In this document: in pieces, positions 16,709-26,137 of the stretch
Layout: every line of letters begins with the position of its first letter
Position numbering within the stretch: the first letter of the stretch is position 1
Source: an uncultured Lachnospiraceae bacterium
GTDB taxonomy: Bacteria; Bacillota; Clostridia; Lachnospirales; Lachnospiraceae
DNA length: 49,681 nt
Assembly (NCBI GenBank): GCA_902777355.1
Contig: CACYTU010000037.1
Location: 1 to 49,681, forward strand
Direction of reading: 5' to 3'
The notes under the pieces: generated by a model
Databases searched by the model: none
Seen by the model: only the letters and a program-made list of their open reading frames with translations
What the model was told of the DNA's origin: nothing
Made by a program: the position numbers and the translations under genes

Positions 16709-17185
16709 AGAGATACCGATTCTGCGCCGGAGCAAAGTACTCTGACTTCCGGACTGCTCCATTTTAATTCAGGAAACGCGCGCCGGCATCGCTTGCAGAA
16801 TCTATTGTACCCATTGTATCATAGCCGGGATTTTATAACTGCTTCTGCTTCTAATTTCCCTGTTGTAATTATGTCTCTCCGTGATGTCTCTCTATAATTC
16901 GACTGCTGACCAACCGCTATATTTCCTGCTGCCGAAATCCCGCAGCTGCCCTGAGCCTTAAAAAGCTAAAAATCCCCGGGATATCTGAAAAAGCCTGGCA
17001 AAAGTCATCTGATAATATGGTATTATTATAAGGGTATAGCTCTTTCCGCGCGCGGCACATATGGAAAGAAAATGCCGCCGTCCGGTGAGGGGCTTTATTT
17101 TCTTCACAAACAGAATGCCGTATTTTGCGGGTTCTTGAGCTATTCAGTGGATTGATTTTTAGTTTAACTGCTAAAGGAGGGAGGT

Positions 17186-19885
17186 ATGAAAAAAGCATCA
17201 TTGCTGTGCTCGGCTGTTCTGATACTCTGTCTGGTGGCAACAGCCTGTTCCTCTCAGGGCAGCAGCCCGGGGGGTAACAATTCAAACGGCAACGCCGTAA
17301 CGGAAAGCGTTGACCAGGGAACCACGCCGAACAAGACCGAGGCAGATTCCGCAGTTACGGCGGATACTGCGGAGGAGAGCGCTTCGGAGGACAGCGCTTC
17401 GCAGGCCGGGTCCAGCGAGGGGTCCTTCAGAACTTTATCAAGAGGTTTTTATGAAAACAGCCGCGGCTGGACAGTCCGGTTTGAACCTTCATTGTTTAAG
17501 GTTGAGGAAAACGGAGATGATGTAAAATTCATTTACACCGGAGAAGCTGTCGGCGAAAACCTGGTCGAAATCCGCTATGTTCCTGGCGGAAACCCTCAGG
17601 AAGTACTTGAGGAAGAGCTGAAGAAGCTGGAGGAAATGGTCGCAGGGTCCGATGGCGAAGACGACGAGGATGAAGGCGGGGAGAATGCGGCATCAGGCGA
17701 TACCTCTGAAGAGATCGCTGCGGAAGGTCTGACAGCCGCCGCGGAAACTGCCGCGGAAAATCCGACAGCCGCCGCGGAAACTGCCGCGGAAAATCTGACA
17801 GCTGCCGCGGAAACCGCCGCGGAAGATCTGACAGCCGCCGCGGAAACCGCCGCGGAAGATCCGACGGCCGCTGCTGCGGCAGAAGAACCGGAGGAAGAGG
17901 AGGAAGAAGAGGGTGATATCTCCATCGTACGGGATGAGGGATATTTTATTGATGATACCTGGTGTTTTACTGCCACGGTCGATTACTCCGATGACGAGCG
18001 CGATGTGACAGAAGTTTTTCAGTCAGCGGAGTACAACGACGGCGTCCTGCTCACAAAGCTTAAACAGGGCGTAACGGACGAAAATATTCTCGAGGGCTTT
18101 ATGGGCGATGCCCTGTGGGATCTGGTGGAGACACTTTCCGCCTATCGATATGAACCGCAGACGCAGTTTGCGGATGTCCCCGGTACTTATACCAGAGAAA
18201 GAGGCAGTGAAAACGCCGTGGACACAATCATCCTGAGACCCGACCATTTGGGTTCACTCATCTTCCAGGACAGGATCCCTGTCTATTGGGGCAGCTCTGT
18301 CCTGACAGAAAAAAACGCGGAGCGCTCGTACGAGTACACTCTGGATGGAGATACCCTGATCCTCAATTATGACGGAGAAGAACTCACATTCAAAAAGTCC
18401 GAGGAGCAGACAGCGGAAGAAAATCCCTACACTGATCCGGATTATGTAGCTGAATTGAACAAAACGATAAACACCTTTTACAATGACGGCTCCGGCAAAA
18501 TCGGTCGTGTGCACAAGATGCAGGCCTTCATTATGGAACTCGCCCTCCACGCAAAAACACAGAATCCCAATTTCAAGGTGATCATCCAGAATGCCGCAAT
18601 CCTGGGATACAACGACGGGAAAATTGAAAACGGCGAGCAGCATTTCATGAAGGATCTTGTCGACGGCTACAGTGTGGAAGGAGTTGTTGGAAAGGGCACG
18701 TCTCTTGAACCCGGCTATTTCCAGGAGCCCTACGTCGACCAGGCCAAGAGAGGAAAATTTGTCTCCGACACCACTGCCGTCCGCACGGAGGAGCAGCTGA
18801 ACAACTATCTTGCACGCGCAGACGCATGGGGCATAGCTCCCTTCCCCAAAGTCGGAGGGGAACTGGCTCAGGAGCTTTTCCCGGGATGGCGCTGGGCGGA
18901 CAACGGAGATTACTTCTGGGTGGAAGATCCGAATACTCTGGGAATTGCGGACCGCATGGACGGAAAGCGCGATGTGCTGAAGCTTTCAGACGCGAAAAAT
19001 TTCCTCTATAACATCAACGGGCGCCCCTATGACAACTGGGCAGACTGGGACAAAGAAGAGGAAGCCTTCGAGAAGGGAGACGGCGACAGGACCAGAATCA
19101 CTGATTCCTACGCCTGCGGACTTCTGGTTCCCTCCGAAGATGGAAAATACACCCCTGTAGGCGAGGAAGACGATGAGACCCTCGCCGACGCGATTGCCAA
19201 ATATGGCGAATCCTGGGACTGGTGGTGGAGAAAAGAAGGACTTGACGAGAACAGCGGCCGCGAGGCCTGGCTGGAAGCTCTCCGGAATTCCGACTACGAC
19301 GTGATCTATATAGATTCCTTCTACAATCACAGAGCCCGCCCTGAAGACCAGACTCCTCTTACAAAGGAAGAGGTCGAGAGCCTGAAGACCAAACCGGACG
19401 GTGGAAGACGTCAGGTCATCTCCTATCTGGCGATCGGTACTGCAGAGCAGAACCGCTGGTATTGCCAGGATGACTGGATCTGGATCGATCCGAAGAACAA
19501 GAACTCCACTTACAGCATGAAGTGCGGAAAGGTCAAGGACAGGGGCAATGACACCCTCTATATCCCGTTTGTTGACACTGCTGCCGCAAAAGAATCCGGA
19601 AATCTGACAGAGCCTCCCGTATGGCTGGCTTTCGACTATGGCGATGAATATCCGGAGGAAGCTGTCGTGCAGTGGTGGCATGAAGACTGGCGCAATATCA
19701 TCATAAACGGCGGCGGCAAATATGCACATAAAACAACGGGCGATAACACTTCTTCGCTCGACAGAATTCTGGAGCAGGGCTTTGACGGCGTCTATCTGGA
19801 CAACGCGGATTCCTGTGTCAATCCCGAGTGGGACGCTTTTGAAGCATACTGGAATGACCGCGGAGGCATTCCTGTGTCTGACTGA
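17186..19885 (+). CDS. Lipoprotein with GH114/TM1410-like domain
   Basis: An 899-residue lipoprotein. The signal ends in a lipobox (VATACSS, Cys at 21). After a Ser/Ala/Glu linker and an ordered segment (80-150), residues 185-245 hold five 11-12-residue repeats (LTAAAETAAED) followed by a poly-Glu run. The C-terminal third resembles GH114/endo-alpha-1,4-polygalactosaminidase (TM1410) TIM barrels: DVIYIDSFYN, RRQVISYLAIGTAEQNRWY, AVVQWWHEDWRNI, GFDGVYLDNADSC. These families cleave galactosaminogalactan-type polymers, but this member is long and divergent. ATG 17186 follows GGAGGGAGGT. It probably acts at the cell surface on a polysaccharide; the substrate is unproven. Confidence 0.85.
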   Translation: MKKASLLCSAVLILCLVATACSSQGSSPGGNNSNGNAVTESVDQGTTPNKTEADSAVTADTAEESASEDSASQAGSSEGSFRTLSRGFYENSRGWTVRFEPSLFKVEENGDDVKFIYTGEAVGENLVEIRYVPGGNPQEVLEEELKKLEEMVAGSDGEDDEDEGGENAASGDTSEEIAAEGLTAAAETAAENPTAAAETAAENLTAAAETAAEDLTAAAETAAEDPTAAAAAEEPEEEEEEEGDISIVRDEGYFIDDTWCFTATVDYSDDERDVTEVFQSAEYNDGVLLTKLKQGVTDENILEGFMGDALWDLVETLSAYRYEPQTQFADVPGTYTRERGSENAVDTIILRPDHLGSLIFQDRIPVYWGSSVLTEKNAERSYEYTLDGDTLILNYDGEELTFKKSEEQTAEENPYTDPDYVAELNKTINTFYNDGSGKIGRVHKMQAFIMELALHAKTQNPNFKVIIQNAAILGYNDGKIENGEQHFMKDLVDGYSVEGVVGKGTSLEPGYFQEPYVDQAKRGKFVSDTTAVRTEEQLNNYLARADAWGIAPFPKVGGELAQELFPGWRWADNGDYFWVEDPNTLGIADRMDGKRDVLKLSDAKNFLYNINGRPYDNWADWDKEEEAFEKGDGDRTRITDSYACGLLVPSEDGKYTPVGEEDDETLADAIAKYGESWDWWWRKEGLDENSGREAWLEALRNSDYDVIYIDSFYNHRARPEDQTPLTKEEVESLKTKPDGGRRQVISYLAIGTAEQNRWYCQDDWIWIDPKNKNSTYSMKCGKVKDRGNDTLYIPFVDTAAAKESGNLTEPPVWLAFDYGDEYPEEAVVQWWHEDWRNIIINGGGKYAHKTTGDNTSSLDRILEQGFDGVYLDNADSCVNPEWDAFEAYWNDRGGIPVSD

Positions 19886-19903
19886 TCATCACGGATACCT
19901 GCC

Positions 19904-20018
19904 GGATTTCCTTCAGACTTGATTTCTGCAGGATTCTTGCAGGAGATTCCTCCAGGCTTGATTTCTGCAGGATTCTTGCAGGATTTCCTTCAGGCTTGAT
20001 TTCTGCAGGATTCTTGCA
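19904..20018 (+). repeat. 38-39-bp tandem array, three units
   Basis: Units start at 19904, 19942 and 19981: ggatttccttcaggcttgat followed by ttctgcaggattcttgca. Each unit includes the small inverted repeat CTGCA-ggattc-TTGCAG. It begins 18 bases after the stop codon of the GH114-like gene. Confidence 0.85.
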
Positions 20019-20045
20019 GGATTATAGAAAGAAAGTACCGAAAAA

Positions 20046-20097
20046 AACAGTACCTGCCCGCGTTTCTTTTGCGGGCAGGTACTGTTTTCTGTTTTTC
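20046..20097 (+). terminator. Intrinsic terminator of the GH114-like gene
   Basis: AACAGTACCTGCCCGC (20046-20061), a 9-nt loop, GCGGGCAGGTACTGTT (20071-20086), then ttctgttttt. This is a 16-bp perfect stem with a T-rich tail. The 310 bases from here to 20407 show no gene that I can support. Confidence 0.85.
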
Positions 20098-20407
20098 CTG
20101 AGTTCAAGTCCTGCGCACATCCCCCACGATCGGATGTCAGGGTATGCTTAACAATACTTCCTGCTGCATGATTTTGTATAAAAACAATTGTAAAATGCAA
20201 ATACTGCATTATGCTATACATATACCTCAATGAAAACTGACTCCCTGCAAGAGAAAATGCGAGCCATATTCTTACTTTGGAAGGATATGGCTGAGTTATT
20301 GTCCCTTCTAATCCACGGATAACCATTCACATATAGCTCTGTATCCCAAACAAAGAAAACACAGCAATCTTACACCCGCCGGCTATACCCGGCATACACA
20401 GGAATGT

Positions 20408-21793
20408 ATGGTCTCTCCCATGAATAAATTCGGCAATTTCGTTACCAACGAATACCTTCAGCTTTTTTTGATGATCCCCGTGTTTCTGGGCGCTCTCTAT
20501 GTCGCCATACGTATTACCGGCGCCGGCATGGACATTCGCAGTCTGCTCCGCTCCCGTCCGCGGCTCATCATGTGCATGGTGCTCACTGTAGCCGGCGCGG
20601 CCTGCCTTGGGTATATGTTCCTCAGCCATCTGGAGCTTCAAGTCAAAAATGCTCCTGTCAATCGCGTCCTGGTCTGGATCTCGGGCTCTTATGTCGCATT
20701 CTTTATATACTTTCTGCTGTTACTGCTTGTATCGGATCTCTTCTGTTTCCTGCTGCGAAATTCAGGGCACAATGATATCCTGTCCAGTCTTTTTATGGTT
20801 TTTTCCGTCGGAATCGCCATTTTTCTGACAATCTGCGGTGTAGTCCATGCCAGAAATGTCCGGGCTGTACATTATGACCTCTCCCCGGAAGGGAGGCTGT
20901 CCGCGCCGCTGCGCCTGGTGGAGGTGAGTGATCTCCATATGGGATCAGTTATCGGCACTGCACATGTACAGCGTGTGGTAGACGCTGTAAACGCAAGTCA
21001 TCCGGATCTCGTGGTTTTCCTCGGCGATCAGTTCAACCGCACAAGCGCAGTAGATGTCGTCGAAGCAGAGGAAATTTTCAAGGTCCTGTCTCAAATCAAG
21101 GCGCCGCTTGGAGCCTATGCGGTGCTCGGCAATCATGACCCGGACCTCAATACGGACATCTATCAGCAGTATCTCTCGGAGAGCGGAATCACCGCCCTGG
21201 ACAACGGCGTTCTGGAGATCATTCCCGGCAGTGCGGGGCAGCAGGCGGAGATCCGCACTCTGGTCAGTGCCTCGTCGGACGGCTCGCAGTCCTATGTCAA
21301 CCCGGAAACACCGGCCGCAGGTGCCCTCCTTCTGGCCGGGCGTACCAAACTTCCAGGGGATGAAGAACGCGTTCCCCTGGCGGAGCTCCTGGATCGGGCA
21401 GGCATCAGGGCCGGATCCGGCGGCAGTGACGGCGATGCTTCCGACGAGAGTTCTTCTGCCCCTCTGCCGGGTCCTTCCTCCTCCGATCTCACCCAGCCCG
21501 ATTATTATCTCCTGGTGTTGGACCACGACCCTAACGGGATCACGGAAGCCACAGCATGTGACGCAGATCTGGTACTTGCAGGCCATACGCACCGCGGACA
21601 GTTCTTCCCAACCTCTCTGCTGACGCAGTTCTCGTACGAGAAGGGATACTTCTACGGAATGGCTCAGACCGTAAATCAGCTCACCGGTCACATCACGACC
21701 AGCATTGTCTCATCCGGCGCGGGTTATTTCCAGACCCCGATCCGCATCGGCACGGACAGCGAGATTGTGGTCGTTGATCTAAGAAAGCCGTGA
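20408..21793 (+). CDS. Membrane metallophosphoesterase (YaeI/YkuE-like)
   Basis: A 461-residue protein with four N-terminal membrane helices (about 17-40, 55-78, 90-115, 125-150) and a calcineurin-like phosphoesterase domain. Metal-ligand motifs are VSDLHMG, FLGDQFNR, VLGNHDPD, LVLDHDP and AGHTHRGQ. The second motif usually reads GDxxD; here Asn replaces the last Asp. Residues 315-370 form a Gly/Ser/Asp-rich insertion (RAGSGGSDGDASDESSSA) before DYYLLVLDH. ATG 20408 is the longer start; ATG 20420 is possible. Relatives hydrolyse lipid-linked phosphates such as UDP-diacylglucosamine; the substrate here is unknown. The stop codon lies in a hairpin. Confidence 0.9.
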   Translation: MVSPMNKFGNFVTNEYLQLFLMIPVFLGALYVAIRITGAGMDIRSLLRSRPRLIMCMVLTVAGAACLGYMFLSHLELQVKNAPVNRVLVWISGSYVAFFIYFLLLLLVSDLFCFLLRNSGHNDILSSLFMVFSVGIAIFLTICGVVHARNVRAVHYDLSPEGRLSAPLRLVEVSDLHMGSVIGTAHVQRVVDAVNASHPDLVVFLGDQFNRTSAVDVVEAEEIFKVLSQIKAPLGAYAVLGNHDPDLNTDIYQQYLSESGITALDNGVLEIIPGSAGQQAEIRTLVSASSDGSQSYVNPETPAAGALLLAGRTKLPGDEERVPLAELLDRAGIRAGSGGSDGDASDESSSAPLPGPSSSDLTQPDYYLLVLDHDPNGITEATACDADLVLAGHTHRGQFFPTSLLTQFSYEKGYFYGMAQTVNQLTGHITTSIVSSGAGYFQTPIRIGTDSEIVVVDLRKP

Positions 21794-21821
21794 GCATCAG
21801 ACTGACCAGATGCTCACGGCT
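21786..21821 (+). other. Hairpin overlapping the phosphoesterase stop codon
   Basis: AGCCGTGAGCATC with GATGCTCACGGCT: a 13-bp perfect stem with a 10-nt loop. The TGA stop is inside the first arm. No T-run follows (ccctactta), so it may protect the 3' end rather than end transcription by itself. Confidence 0.6.
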
Positions 21822-21842
21822 CCCTACTTAGTTACTGATTAT

Positions 21843-21914
21843 TTATTCTTCATCGCGCAATATCCGTGACTTCCGTCGTGGGATACGCGGGCAAAACTCG
21901 CGAGCGGGTCTTGC
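21843..21914 (-). repeat. Full-length family B repeat, inverted orientation
   Basis: The reverse complement reads caagacccgctcgcgagttt, then tgcccgcgtatccc ... gtcacggatattgcgcgatgaagaat, matching the copy at 16633-16708 through both parts. A further cgcgatgcaggag stub lies beyond it. It is about 80 bases from an alcohol dehydrogenase remnant. Confidence 0.8.
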
Positions 21915-21994
21915 TCCTGCATCGCGTAAAACTCCCTTAGCGAGCCCTGGAAACCGGATCCTGCCGACATCGCGGAATCAGGAATCATGATAGA

Positions 21995-22096
21995 TCACAT
22001 CAGTTTCCTGAACATCTCCTCGAACTGCTCCAGGCTGGCAGGTATGGGGTTGCCCGGTGCGCAGGCATCTGCCGCGGCAGTCCTCCCGGATTTCAT
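21995..22096 (-). pseudogene. C-terminal remnant of an iron-containing alcohol dehydrogenase
   Basis: A 33-codon stretch ending in TGA reads TAAADACAPGNPIPASLEQF then EEMFRKLM. This closely resembles the last residues of group III iron-dependent alcohol dehydrogenases (D-A-C-x-x-x-N-P-R-P/x-x, then a short amphipathic helix). The remaining 350 or so residues are absent. It is only a scar of a lost gene. Confidence 0.65.
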
Positions 22097-22316
22097 TATA
22101 GCAAAAACAGGGCGCGAATTATGTTAAATAAAAGAAAATCACAGAATCTTCCCCTTATGTATGCCGAGCATCCCCGGCATTACCATCTGTTCGTGATCTG
22201 TATCATTTTGCATCACTTTATTTCATGTCTGCGTCATTATAGTAATCATCCGGATAATTTTCCACATCCCCTGCAGAATCTAAAATCGCTCTTCTGAAAT
22301 CGCTCTTCTGGCATGA

Positions 22317-23882
22317 TCACAGCAGAGGCGCGACCAGCCTCAGGACCAGCTGGACCAGACTCCTGCCCTGTGATATGTCGTCCCTGTACAGCTGTGTGAC
22401 TTCACGGCATACAGGGAATGTGCGTTCAAAGTCTTCTTTGATGTCGGTCACGACTTTCACACGGGCCATCATGCAGCCGTTTTCGAAATGGTGATACAGG
22501 CTCCGGTAGTCAAAATTGATCGTTCCGCAGGTAGCAACAACATCGTCCGACACACACATTTTGGCATGGCAGAAACCCGGCGTGTATTCATAGATCCTCA
22601 CACCATTTTTGACCAGATTTCCGTAGAAGGACCGTGTAATCTTATAAATCAGTTTCTTGTCCGGGATACCGGGGGTGATGATCCTGACATCAACCCCCCG
22701 CTTCGCCGCAAGAGCAAGAGTATGCGTCATTTCATCCGTGATGATCAGGTAGGGGGTCATGATGTACAGGTAGTCCTTGGCGCTCTCCGCGATGCTGGCA
22801 TAGACATCCTCACCCACATGGATGTCATCCATAGGGCTGTCCGCATAGGGCTGTACAAACCCGTTTTCCGAAGAGGAATACTCCACATCCGGGAAAAACT
22901 TCGCAAAAGCAGTGTCGTCGGCATCCTCATCCTTCACGGCATTCCACATCTCGAGAAAAGCCAGGGTCAGCGCCCGTACCGCCTGCCCCTCAAGCCGGAC
23001 TCCGGTGTCTTTCCAATGACCGTACGGATGCGTCACATTAAAATATTCATTCGCCATGTTATAGCCGCCCGTAAATCCCACGCGTCCGTCAATCACCGTA
23101 ATCTTGCGGTGATCGCGGTTGTTGAGAAACAGATTGACAAAGGGTGAGACAGGGTTAAAGTCACGACAGGCGATTCCGACGCTCTCAAGTTTCTTGACAA
23201 AGTCCGTCGTGATGAATCCGATGCTGCCCATATCGTCATAGAACACACGGACATCAACGCCCTCTTTGACTTTTTCCTCCAGAATTTCCTGAATGCCGTG
23301 CCAGCTTTCCGCATCCTCGATCGCGTGATATTCCATGAAGATAAACTTCCTGGCCTTTTTCAGATCTTCCTTCTGGGCGGCAAGTCCGTCTGCCGCGTCG
23401 TTATAAAACACGACGTCTGTATTCCTGAAGACAGGATACCCGGCATATTCCCTGAGGTAGGAAGAGATATTATAGACGCCCCGGTTCCATTCGCGCAGAT
23501 CCTCAGTAGCTTCCGGGTCCTGCTTCAAAAAAGGAAAAAGCCGTCTGTCTGCTTCTTCATATCGTTTCCTCATATGCCTGGTGGAACCGTTGAGTCCGAT
23601 AAACAAATACAAAGAGACACCCAGCAGCGGAGCCGCCATGATCAGTATGATCCAGGGCATCTTAATCGAGCTGCTTCTTTCCTGGCTGCACAGAGCAAGG
23701 ACGATAATCACTGCAAGGAGGTGATAAACAACAGAGAAAGTTCCGGCGTATTTTCCCAGCCAAGAATGCAGCGAGATAGCTAAAAAAGCTATTTCAATGA
23801 TAAGTGCGATTCCCGCAAATATCAGTCTCTTCGTACCGTTGCGGACATCCGCCTTCTTTTCCATTGTTGTTTCTTTTTTCAT
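22317..23882 (-). CDS. cls: Cardiolipin synthase (phospholipase D family)
   Basis: A 521-residue membrane enzyme that joins two phosphatidylglycerols to make cardiolipin. Three hydrophobic segments (about 19-37, 44-64, 75-95) precede two phospholipase D half-sites: first NNRDHRKITVIDGRVGFTGG (HxK...D) near 265, second FCHAKMCVSDDVVATCGTINFDYRS near 445. Both His-Lys-Asp sets are present, so it should be active. The length matches Firmicutes Cls (about 500). ATG 23882 has GGGAG eight bases upstream. A short 14-bp direct repeat (aatcgctcttctg, twice) lies just after the stop at 22285-22312. Confidence 0.95.
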   Translation of the reverse strand: MKKETTMEKKADVRNGTKRLIFAGIALIIEIAFLAISLHSWLGKYAGTFSVVYHLLAVIIVLALCSQERSSSIKMPWIILIMAAPLLGVSLYLFIGLNGSTRHMRKRYEEADRRLFPFLKQDPEATEDLREWNRGVYNISSYLREYAGYPVFRNTDVVFYNDAADGLAAQKEDLKKARKFIFMEYHAIEDAESWHGIQEILEEKVKEGVDVRVFYDDMGSIGFITTDFVKKLESVGIACRDFNPVSPFVNLFLNNRDHRKITVIDGRVGFTGGYNMANEYFNVTHPYGHWKDTGVRLEGQAVRALTLAFLEMWNAVKDEDADDTAFAKFFPDVEYSSSENGFVQPYADSPMDDIHVGEDVYASIAESAKDYLYIMTPYLIITDEMTHTLALAAKRGVDVRIITPGIPDKKLIYKITRSFYGNLVKNGVRIYEYTPGFCHAKMCVSDDVVATCGTINFDYRSLYHHFENGCMMARVKVVTDIKEDFERTFPVCREVTQLYRDDISQGRSLVQLVLRLVAPLL

Positions 23883-23962
23883 GTCATTTCTCCCTGAATA
23901 ACAGTTCCCAGTGTCAGCAGCTCCGATGTATTCTTTTTTGCCTCTTCCCGGGCATATTCCAA

Positions 23963-24060
23963 AGCCTGTTTTAAGCCTCTTTTTCCCCTTCTGCAGGTTC
24001 CTCAGACTGCTTTAAGGCTCTTTTTTCTCTTCTGCAGGTTCCCCAGCCTGCTTTTCAGGT
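23963..24060. repeat. 41-bp tandem array upstream of cls
   Basis: Units start at 23963, 24004 and 24045 (third partial): agcctgttttaagcctcttt then ttccccttctgcaggttcctc. The gap 23883-24471 holds no supportable gene, only this array, a possible decayed reading frame at 24081-24275 and two more arrays. Confidence 0.8.
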
Positions 24061-24222
24061 AATTGTTTACTGCTTTCAACTTATCTCTCCTTTATCACAA
24101 TGGTTGGAGACCGGGGCCCCGAATACAATTTTTCCATTCCGTCAAAGGGTTTATTCACGCAGAAGTTATGTTCAAACACACCCCTTCCGCAGAGCCGGGA
24201 CTCAAAGCATCCCACACCGTTA

Positions 24223-24390
24223 TGATAACATATCCCCGGGAAAATTAGGGCAAATGAACAAATAAGTACGTTCAAATTGTCAACATATCCCCGAACAAAT
24301 CAGGGCAAATGAGCAAATAAGTACGTTCAAATTGTCAACATATCCCCGAACAAATCAGGGCAAATGAACAAATCAAATCAGGGCAAATCG
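24223..24390. repeat. 55-bp tandem array
   Basis: Full units start at 24248 and 24303, with a partial at 24358 and a decayed half unit before 24248. The unit contains gggcaaatgaacaaataagt, then acgttcaaattgtcaacata, then tccccgaacaaatca. The two full copies differ by one or two bases, so the expansion is recent. Confidence 0.9.
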
Positions 24391-24407
24391 GGGGCGGTTC
24401 TTTCGCG

Positions 24408-24471
24408 TCTGTCCTGCGCGTTTTTCCGCGTTTTCCGCACAAAAGGTCTGTCCCGCGCGTTTTTCCGCGTT
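24408..24471. repeat. 39-bp duplication at the 3' end of the MATE remnant
   Basis: tctgtcctgcgcgtttttcc followed by gcgtt occurs at 24408 and again, with one change, at 24447. The second copy ends at the stop codon of the MATE gene. Confidence 0.75.
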
Positions 24472-25775
24472 CTAATGTTTCTTCCCCCGGATATATGGGT
24501 TTGTGAAAAATGCGGCCACCAGATACAGGGCCATCACGCACCAGATCAGCGGTTCGCACAATATGACAGCCCTGTACCCCATCTGAGGCACGAGCAGCCA
24601 GGCGAAGAGGCATTTTCCGGCAAGTTCAATGAAGCTTGAGAAGACAGGTGTAAATTTGGCGCCCAGTCCCTGCAGTGCGTGTCTGGTCTGGTGCAGCACG
24701 CCCAGCACGCCGAAAAACAATGCAGCAAACCGGACATAGGCGACAACATTCCCAATCAGTTCCGGATTTTCAGAACCGGAAATCAGGACAGCCAGCTCGT
24801 CCGCAAACAGGAAGAGTATAATGATCGCTGCCCCGCAGCAGATCAGATCGTAGACGTAGGATTCCCTGACCCCGCGGATGATCCTCTCTCTCTGTCCCGC
24901 TCCTTTATTCTGCGAGACGAAAGTTGAGATCGCCATTCCCATTGCCGTATACGGCAGTATACACAGCATAAACAGTTTTCTGGCTGTCGTATGGCCTGCA
25001 ATCACGGTCGCCCCCAGGCTATTGATGCCGGACTGCAGGATCACGGAACCAATGTTAATGACTGATCCCATAAAGGCCATGGCAAATCCCTGCCCGGCCA
25101 GTTCCAGATACAGCTTCTTATCACAGTGAAAATCTTCCCGGCGCGGAATCAGTATCCGCGCTCTTTTCACAATATAGACGGCACAGAGCACAGCGCTGAC
25201 CCCCTGCGCTATAACTGTCGCAGACGCAGCGCCCCGCACCCCCATCCCGGCACCTGCCACCAGGGAAACATCAAGAATGATATTCAGGACAGAAGAAATG
25301 ATCAGGAAGACCAGCGTCATCGCGGAATTACCGATCGCGCGCAGCAGCGATGACAAAAGGTTGTAGGCGAACATCACTGCGATCCCCCCGCCTATGATCC
25401 TGATGTATGCCAACGCCTCTGCGTAAATTGACTCCGGTGTCCCCAGAATCCGCAGGAGCGGTCCCAATCCCAGCAGGGACGTGACCGTCAACACCGCAAT
25501 CGTTCCGGCTCCGATCACTAAAGATCCGGCTGCGGACTTGCGCAGTCTGCTCTCGTCGCCGGCTCCGTATGCTCTGGACACAACTATACAGAGGCCGTTT
25601 CCCAGCGCCTGGGCAAACCCAGAAAGTGCCCAACAATTGCAGTATCCGCAGTATTGTAGAGCTGCTGAAATATATACGATATCAGGATCGGCAGCATGAA
25701 AATAAAAAGATTTTTCATAATCGGGCCGCCGATCAGGTCGACCTGTCTGTTCCATTTCTTTAGCTTCTTTAGCAT
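24472..25775 (-). pseudogene. MATE family efflux transporter, broken by an internal deletion
   Basis: The gene starts normally at 25775 (MLKKLKKWNRQVDLIGGPIMK, then PILISYIFQQLYNTADTAIVGHFLG) and continues in another frame from about 25610 (AQALGNGLCIVVSRAYGAGD) to the stop at 24472. In MATE pumps about 20 residues forming the second membrane helix separate these two blocks. They are missing here, and the join at about 25610-25625 shifts the frame. The downstream 400 residues are intact, with all later helices and the mid-repeat GQGFAMAFMGSVI. Such pumps export drugs using Na+ or H+ gradients. This copy should be inactive unless a frameshift rescues it. Confidence 0.8.
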
Positions 25776-25880
25776 CTTATTTTTCCAACAGCCCCTCAGC
25801 CGGGCGAAGCCCCCATCAAATTGGATTTTCCTCTATGACACATATGACACATAGATCAATACCCTTACTCAGCTAATTCT

Positions 25881-25908
25881 AATACATTACACGGGCCGTG
25901 TCATAAAA
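25881..25908 (+). repeat. Partial family C repeat
   Basis: aatacattacacgggccgtg followed by tcataaa matches the second half of the 56-bp repeats at 34568 and 43329. The surrounding gap (25776-26050) has no gene that I can support. Confidence 0.55.
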
Positions 25909-26050
25909 TTAACTCAGGTATGATTCTTTCGATTCTTTTGTGTCTGTCCCCTGTTTTCAGATTCGCCTGTTCGAACGGCAGATTCGGGCAGCTGGCCTGT
26001 TCCCGGGGGCAGCCCTTTCGTTTCCGTCCCCCTGTCCATGTCTTCATGCA

Positions 26051-26095
26051 AAAAGCCGCCATCCCCAAACTGATATGCTCAGGGATGACGGCTTA
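26051..26095 (-). terminator. Terminator of the thiamine salvage operon
   Basis: On the minus strand AAGCCGTCATCCC pairs with GGGATGGCGGCTT (one G-T pair) and is followed by TTTTTG. It lies 43 bases past the HAD gene stop. Confidence 0.8.
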
Positions 26096-26137
26096 TTTCT
26101 TCCTCTCAACTATTCTGTTTCCTGGCCTGTTATGACG

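Noticed and set aside
20100-20145. tRNA-like phrase gagttcaagtcc
   Set aside because: Only a T-arm-like fragment; no acceptor or anticodon stems can be built around it.
24081-24275. Minus-strand frame with GVGCFESRLCGRGVFEHNFC
   Set aside because: It looks somewhat protein-like and may be a gene remnant, but I recognise no family and see no start site, so I did not list it.
24223-24390. Possible CRISPR array (55-bp repeats)
   Set aside because: Repeats are directly adjacent without unique spacers and there are no cas genes.
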